Assembly: GCF_015704865.1 (NCBI RefSeq)
Contig: NZ_JADQTO010000003.1
Span: 372,001-436,000, forward strand
Length of the DNA: 64,000 bases
Direction of reading: 5' to 3'
Source: Actinoplanes aureus
GTDB taxonomy: Bacteria; Actinomycetota; Actinomycetes; Mycobacteriales; Micromonosporaceae
Program-made: the position numbers and the translations under genes
The notes under the pieces: generated by a model
The model's input: only the letters and a program-made list of their open reading frames with translations
The model's database searches: none
Told to the model about the DNA's origin: nothing
Shown here: positions 61,146-64,000 of the stretch, piece by piece
Layout of the letters: each line of letters opens with the position of its first letter
How positions within the stretch are numbered: position 1 is the first letter of the stretch

Positions 61146-62173
61146 GGCAGCCGGATCTCCACCCGCAGCCCGCCCTCGGGCCGGGCCCGCATGCTGAGCG
61201 ACCCGCCGTGCGCCGAGGCCACGGCCGAGGCGATCGCCAGGCCCAGTCCCATGCCGGTTCCGGTACGGTCGGCGCCGAGGCGGCGGAACGGGCGGCCGAG
61301 CGTGGCCACCTGACCGGGGTCGAGGACCACGCCGTCGTTCTCCACCACGATCGTGCCGGGGGAGAGGGCCACCCGCATCCACCCGCCGGGCTCGTTGTGC
61401 CGTACCGCGTTGTCGACGACGTTGGACATCATCCGCCCGAGCAGCACCGGGTTGCCGACCGTGACGAAGTCGGCGCCCTCGACCGGCACCCCGGCCGGGA
61501 TCAGCGACGTCACCGCCACCGGCGTACGGCCGTCGAGCGCGCCGTGCTGCGCGCGGGCCAGCACCAGCAGGCCCTCGAGGAGCCGTTCGAGCTGGTCCAG
61601 CTCGACGCGGACCCGGCCGGCGAGCTTCACGACCTCGGCGGGCGGCGCGGGCTTGGCCTCCGCCACGTCGATCGCGGCACGCATCGTGGCCAGCGGCGTG
61701 CGCAGCTCGTGCGAGGCGTCGGCGACGAACCGGCGCTGCGCCGCGAACGCCTCCTCGAGACGTTCGAGCACATCGTCGATGGTGTCGGCGAGCGCCTTCA
61801 CCTCGTCCGACGGCCCGGCCACGGCGAGCCGCGAGTGCAGGTTGTCGGCGGTGATCCGCCGGGTGGCCGCGGTGATGGTACGCAGCGGCCGCAGCACCCG
61901 CCCGGCCGCGGCCCGGCCCAGCAGCAGCGACACCAGCAGCATGACGGCCAGGGCGACGAGCGCGCCGACGAGCAGCTGCCGGATGTGGATGGCCGCGGAA
62001 TCGTCGAGTTGCTGTTGCAGCCGGGCGATCTGCTCGGCCGCCGGTGCCGGCGGACCGGCCGGCACGCTTCTGGCCGAGCTGAAACTGAACGCCGCGGTGA
62101 TCGCGAGCAGCCCGGCGCCGGAGACCAGGAACAGCACGCCGTACAGAAGTGTGAAACGCAGCCGGACGCCCAT
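61142..62173 (-). CDS. Two-component sensor histidine kinase
   Basis: 343-residue membrane kinase, first gene of the pair. Two hydrophobic helices (about 5-28 and 75-98) flank a small extracytoplasmic loop. Then HAMP (RVLRPLRTITAATRRITADNLHSRLAV), HisKA with FVADASHELRTPLATMRAA and HATPase with NVVDNAVRHN, VENDGVVLDP and GTGMGLGLAIASAVASAHGG. Because the sensor loop is short, the signal is probably membrane-borne. ATG 62173 is used; a longer start at 62209 is possible. Confidence 0.9.
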   Translation of the reverse strand: MGVRLRFTLLYGVLFLVSGAGLLAITAAFSFSSARSVPAGPPAPAAEQIARLQQQLDDSAAIHIRQLLVGALVALAVMLLVSLLLGRAAAGRVLRPLRTITAATRRITADNLHSRLAVAGPSDEVKALADTIDDVLERLEEAFAAQRRFVADASHELRTPLATMRAAIDVAEAKPAPPAEVVKLAGRVRVELDQLERLLEGLLVLARAQHGALDGRTPVAVTSLIPAGVPVEGADFVTVGNPVLLGRMMSNVVDNAVRHNEPGGWMRVALSPGTIVVENDGVVLDPGQVATLGRPFRRLGADRTGTGMGLGLAIASAVASAHGGSLSMRARPEGGLRVEIRLP

Positions 62174-62259
62174 CCGCCCAGCATGCCCTGCCGGAGATAA
62201 CAGTGGCATGACAGCTGTCGTCGCGCCCGGGTTAGGCCCGGCTCCGTAGAAACACCGGC

Positions 62260-62979
62260 ATGACAGCCACCATCGAAGTGAACGGACTACGCAAGCGGTT
62301 CGGCCCGGCGGTCGCCCTGGACGGGATGACGTTCGTCGTGCGGCCGGGCCACGTCACCGGTTTCGTCGGCCCGAACGGCGCCGGCAAGTCGACCACGCTG
62401 CGGATGATCGTCGGCCTGGACCGGCCGGACGCCGGGACGGCGACCATCGGCGGCCGCCACTACGCCGAGCTGACCCGGCCGATGCGGCACGTGGGTGCGC
62501 TGCTCGACCCGCACGCGCTGCACCCCGCCCGGACCGGCCGCAACCACCTGATGTGGCTGGCCGCCTCGCAGGACCTCCCGGGCAGCCGGGTCGACGAGGT
62601 GCTGGCGCTGACCGGGCTCGCCGACGTCGGCCGGCGCGCGGCCGGCGGCTACTCGCTGGGTATGCGGCAGCGGCTCGGCGTGGCGGCGGCGCTGCTCGGC
62701 GATCCGCCGGTGCTGCTGCTCGACGAGCCGTTCAACGGGCTCGACCCGGCCGGGATCGTCTGGATGCGCGACCTGCTGCGGGAACTGGCCGCCGAGGACC
62801 GCTCGGTGCTGGTCTCCAGTCATCTGATGAGCGAGCTGCAGGACATGGCGGGACACGTGGTGGTGGTCGGCCAGGGCCGGGTGATCGCCGCCGCCGACGT
62901 GAACGACCTGGTCGGCGAGTACGCGTCGCTGGAGACGGCGTACCTGGAGCTGACCGCCGGCGCGGGAGGCATCCGATGA
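62260..62979 (+). CDS. ABC transporter ATP-binding protein
   Basis: 239 residues of the drug/antibiotic exporter type. Walker A GPNGAGKSTTLRMIVGLDRPD, signature YSLGMRQRLGVAAALLGDP, Walker B VLLLDEPFNGLDPAG and switch His in VLVSSHLMSELQDMA. It pairs with the permease that starts in its last codon (four-base ATGA overlap). Divergent from the kinase gene by 86 bases, so the two-component system probably controls it. Confidence 0.93.
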   Translation: MTATIEVNGLRKRFGPAVALDGMTFVVRPGHVTGFVGPNGAGKSTTLRMIVGLDRPDAGTATIGGRHYAELTRPMRHVGALLDPHALHPARTGRNHLMWLAASQDLPGSRVDEVLALTGLADVGRRAAGGYSLGMRQRLGVAAALLGDPPVLLLDEPFNGLDPAGIVWMRDLLRELAAEDRSVLVSSHLMSELQDMAGHVVVVGQGRVIAAADVNDLVGEYASLETAYLELTAGAGGIR

Positions 62980-64000
62980 TCCTGCGCGCCGAATGGATCA
63001 AGTTCCGGACCGTGCCGACCTGGACGGCCGGTCTCGCGGCCGCGGCGCTGCTCGTGGTGGCGCTCGGCTGCCTGTTCGCCTCCGGCAGCCAGATGTCCTG
63101 CATGGAGGGCACCCGCGAGGTCAAATGTCCGGCGCCGCCGACCAACGCGGACGGCGTCGCGGTCGAGGACAAGTTCACCTTCGTGCACCGGGCGCTCACC
63201 GGCGACGGCTCGATCACCGCGCGGGTGGGTGAGCTCGACGGCACGATCACCTACCCGCCGCCCAACCACGACCAGATCGTGTCCGGGATCGTGCCGTGGT
63301 CGAAGGCCGGGCTCATGGTCAAGGACGGGACGAACCAGGGCGCCGACTACGCCGCGGTGCTGCTCACCGGCGCGCACGGCGTACGCATGCAGCATGGCTT
63401 CACCCACGACCAGGTCGCGCCGGACTTCGCATCCGCCCGGGCGGCCTGGCTTCGCCTCACCCGGGCCGGCGAGCAGATCACCGGCTTCGTCTCCGCCGAC
63501 GGCACCACCTGGCAGAAGATCGATACCGTACGCCTGAAGGGCCTGCCCGCCACCGTGCGGATCGGCCTGTTCGTCACCTCGCCGAGTGGGGTGACCGTCA
63601 ACGAACAGTCGCAGGGCGGGCACACCGTCCAGGCCCGGTTCACCCAGTCCACCGCTAGGTTCTCGCAGGTCACCCCGGCCGGTGGGTGGACCGGCACGCT
63701 GGTCGGCCACAGCGACTACCGCACCGGCTGGCAGAAGACCCACCCGCCCGGGCACACCGAGTCCGGCGGCGTGCTGACCGTGGCCGGAGCCGGTGACATC
63801 GCGCCGCAGACCCACGCCGAGGGCCTGCCGGTGGAGCGCGTCCTGACCGGGGTGTTCGCCGGGCTGGTGCCGCTGATCGTGGTGGCGGTGCTGTGCGGGA
63901 CGGCCGAGTTCCGGCGCCGGATGATCGGGACCACACTGGTCGCGATGCCGTACCCGGGCCGGGTGTCCGCCGCGAAAGCCGCGGTGGTGGGGGCGGCGTC
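62976..64000 (+). CDS. ABC-2-type permease with inserted extracytoplasmic domain, 3' end outside the window
   Basis: 341 codons visible; the frame is open to the window end. It starts MILRAEWIKFRTVPTWTAGLAAAALLVVALGCLFASG, one helix of an ABC-2 permease, but instead of the second helix a soluble part of about 230 residues follows. That part has the strands of a DUF1349-like (concanavalin-type) beta-sandwich: FVHRALTGDGSITARVGELDG, SKAGLMVKDGTNQGADYAAVLLTG and WLRLTRAGEQITGFVSADGTTWQKIDTVRLKGLPATVRIGLFVTS. Then helix 2 (VERVLTGVFAGLVPLIVVAVLCGTAEFRR) and the ABC-2 coupling segment TTLVAMPYPGRVSAAKA. The domain lies outside the cell and may bind a sugar or peptide ligand. Rest of the permease is beyond the window. 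Confidence 0.83.
   Translation, partial: MILRAEWIKFRTVPTWTAGLAAAALLVVALGCLFASGSQMSCMEGTREVKCPAPPTNADGVAVEDKFTFVHRALTGDGSITARVGELDGTITYPPPNHDQIVSGIVPWSKAGLMVKDGTNQGADYAAVLLTGAHGVRMQHGFTHDQVAPDFASARAAWLRLTRAGEQITGFVSADGTTWQKIDTVRLKGLPATVRIGLFVTSPSGVTVNEQSQGGHTVQARFTQSTARFSQVTPAGGWTGTLVGHSDYRTGWQKTHPPGHTESGGVLTVAGAGDIAPQTHAEGLPVERVLTGVFAGLVPLIVVAVLCGTAEFRRRMIGTTLVAMPYPGRVSAAKAAVVGAA

Overview
The window is very G+C-rich bacterial DNA with dense genes, many GTG starts and many ATGA-type overlaps. Several features point to an actinomycete, probably a soil filamentous type of the Micromonosporaceae/Actinoplanes kind. These are a mycothiol-dependent maleylpyruvate-isomerase-family protein, two PPOX/F420-type flavin proteins, a SARP regulator, MmyB-like XRE and CmtR-like regulators, a CebR-like operator and a rifamycin-associated element. 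The genus is an inference. No rRNA, tRNA, CRISPR array, phage module, integrase or transposase was seen, so this reads as accessory-rich chromosome.

Layout. 1-5.9 kb: the start of a hybrid sensor kinase (cut by the window edge), a Na+/H+ antiporter, a TPR/SEC-C protein, a second-type adenylate kinase, a small membrane protein and a LURP-one-like protein. 6.0-11.5 kb: a leftward four-gene operon (Tat-exported sugar isomerase, secreted PQQ-type sugar dehydrogenase with PKD domain, Gfo/Idh/MocA oxidoreductase, nucleoside/sugar MFS symporter) that looks like extracellular sugar oxidation plus uptake. 12.1-18.4 kb: a copper LPMO (AA10), a sugar-efflux MFS, an XRE/quinone-oxidoreductase divergent pair around a perfect inverted repeat, and a methyltransferase remnant cut by a dispersed repeat. 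18.5-23.4 kb: a CopB-type copper ATPase with a CsoR-type operator, and a rifampin phosphotransferase (rph) with its rifamycin-associated element. 24.4-30.2 kb: a polar amino-acid ABC transporter, release factor 3, a VOC protein and LtrA. 30.2-36 kb: a repeat-filled gap and assorted single genes.

36-46 kb: a WYL regulator; an arsenic operon (ArsR fused to an arsenate-reductase-like phosphatase, an aquaporin, ArsC) with an apparently leaderless start; a second PEP-synthase/Rph-like phosphotransferase divergent from a PadR regulator across a 30-bp inverted repeat; a small SARP; a flavin protein and a Kelch lipoprotein. 46-52.6 kb: a signalling block of two large sensor kinases and a CheB-like protein that lacks the expected catalytic His. 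52.7-64 kb: a secreted esterase, a secreted fibronectin-III protein under a CebR-like operator, a CmtR-CDF metal-efflux pair, a GGDEF-EAL protein, a nuclease/phosphatase, a GGCT-like protein, and a two-component system divergent from an ABC exporter whose permease carries an extracytoplasmic domain (cut by the window end).

The themes are antibiotic resistance (rph and a possible unknown paralogue), metal and metalloid resistance (Cu, As, Cd/Pb-type), polysaccharide attack (LPMO, FnIII protein) and sensing. Two families of dispersed non-coding repeats occur, at 15.0, 16.3, 16.8 and 30.2-30.6 kb. They look like the main agents of local decay. The most interesting candidates for something undescribed are the PadR-linked phosphotransferase, the ArsR-phosphatase/aquaporin operon, and the repeat families.
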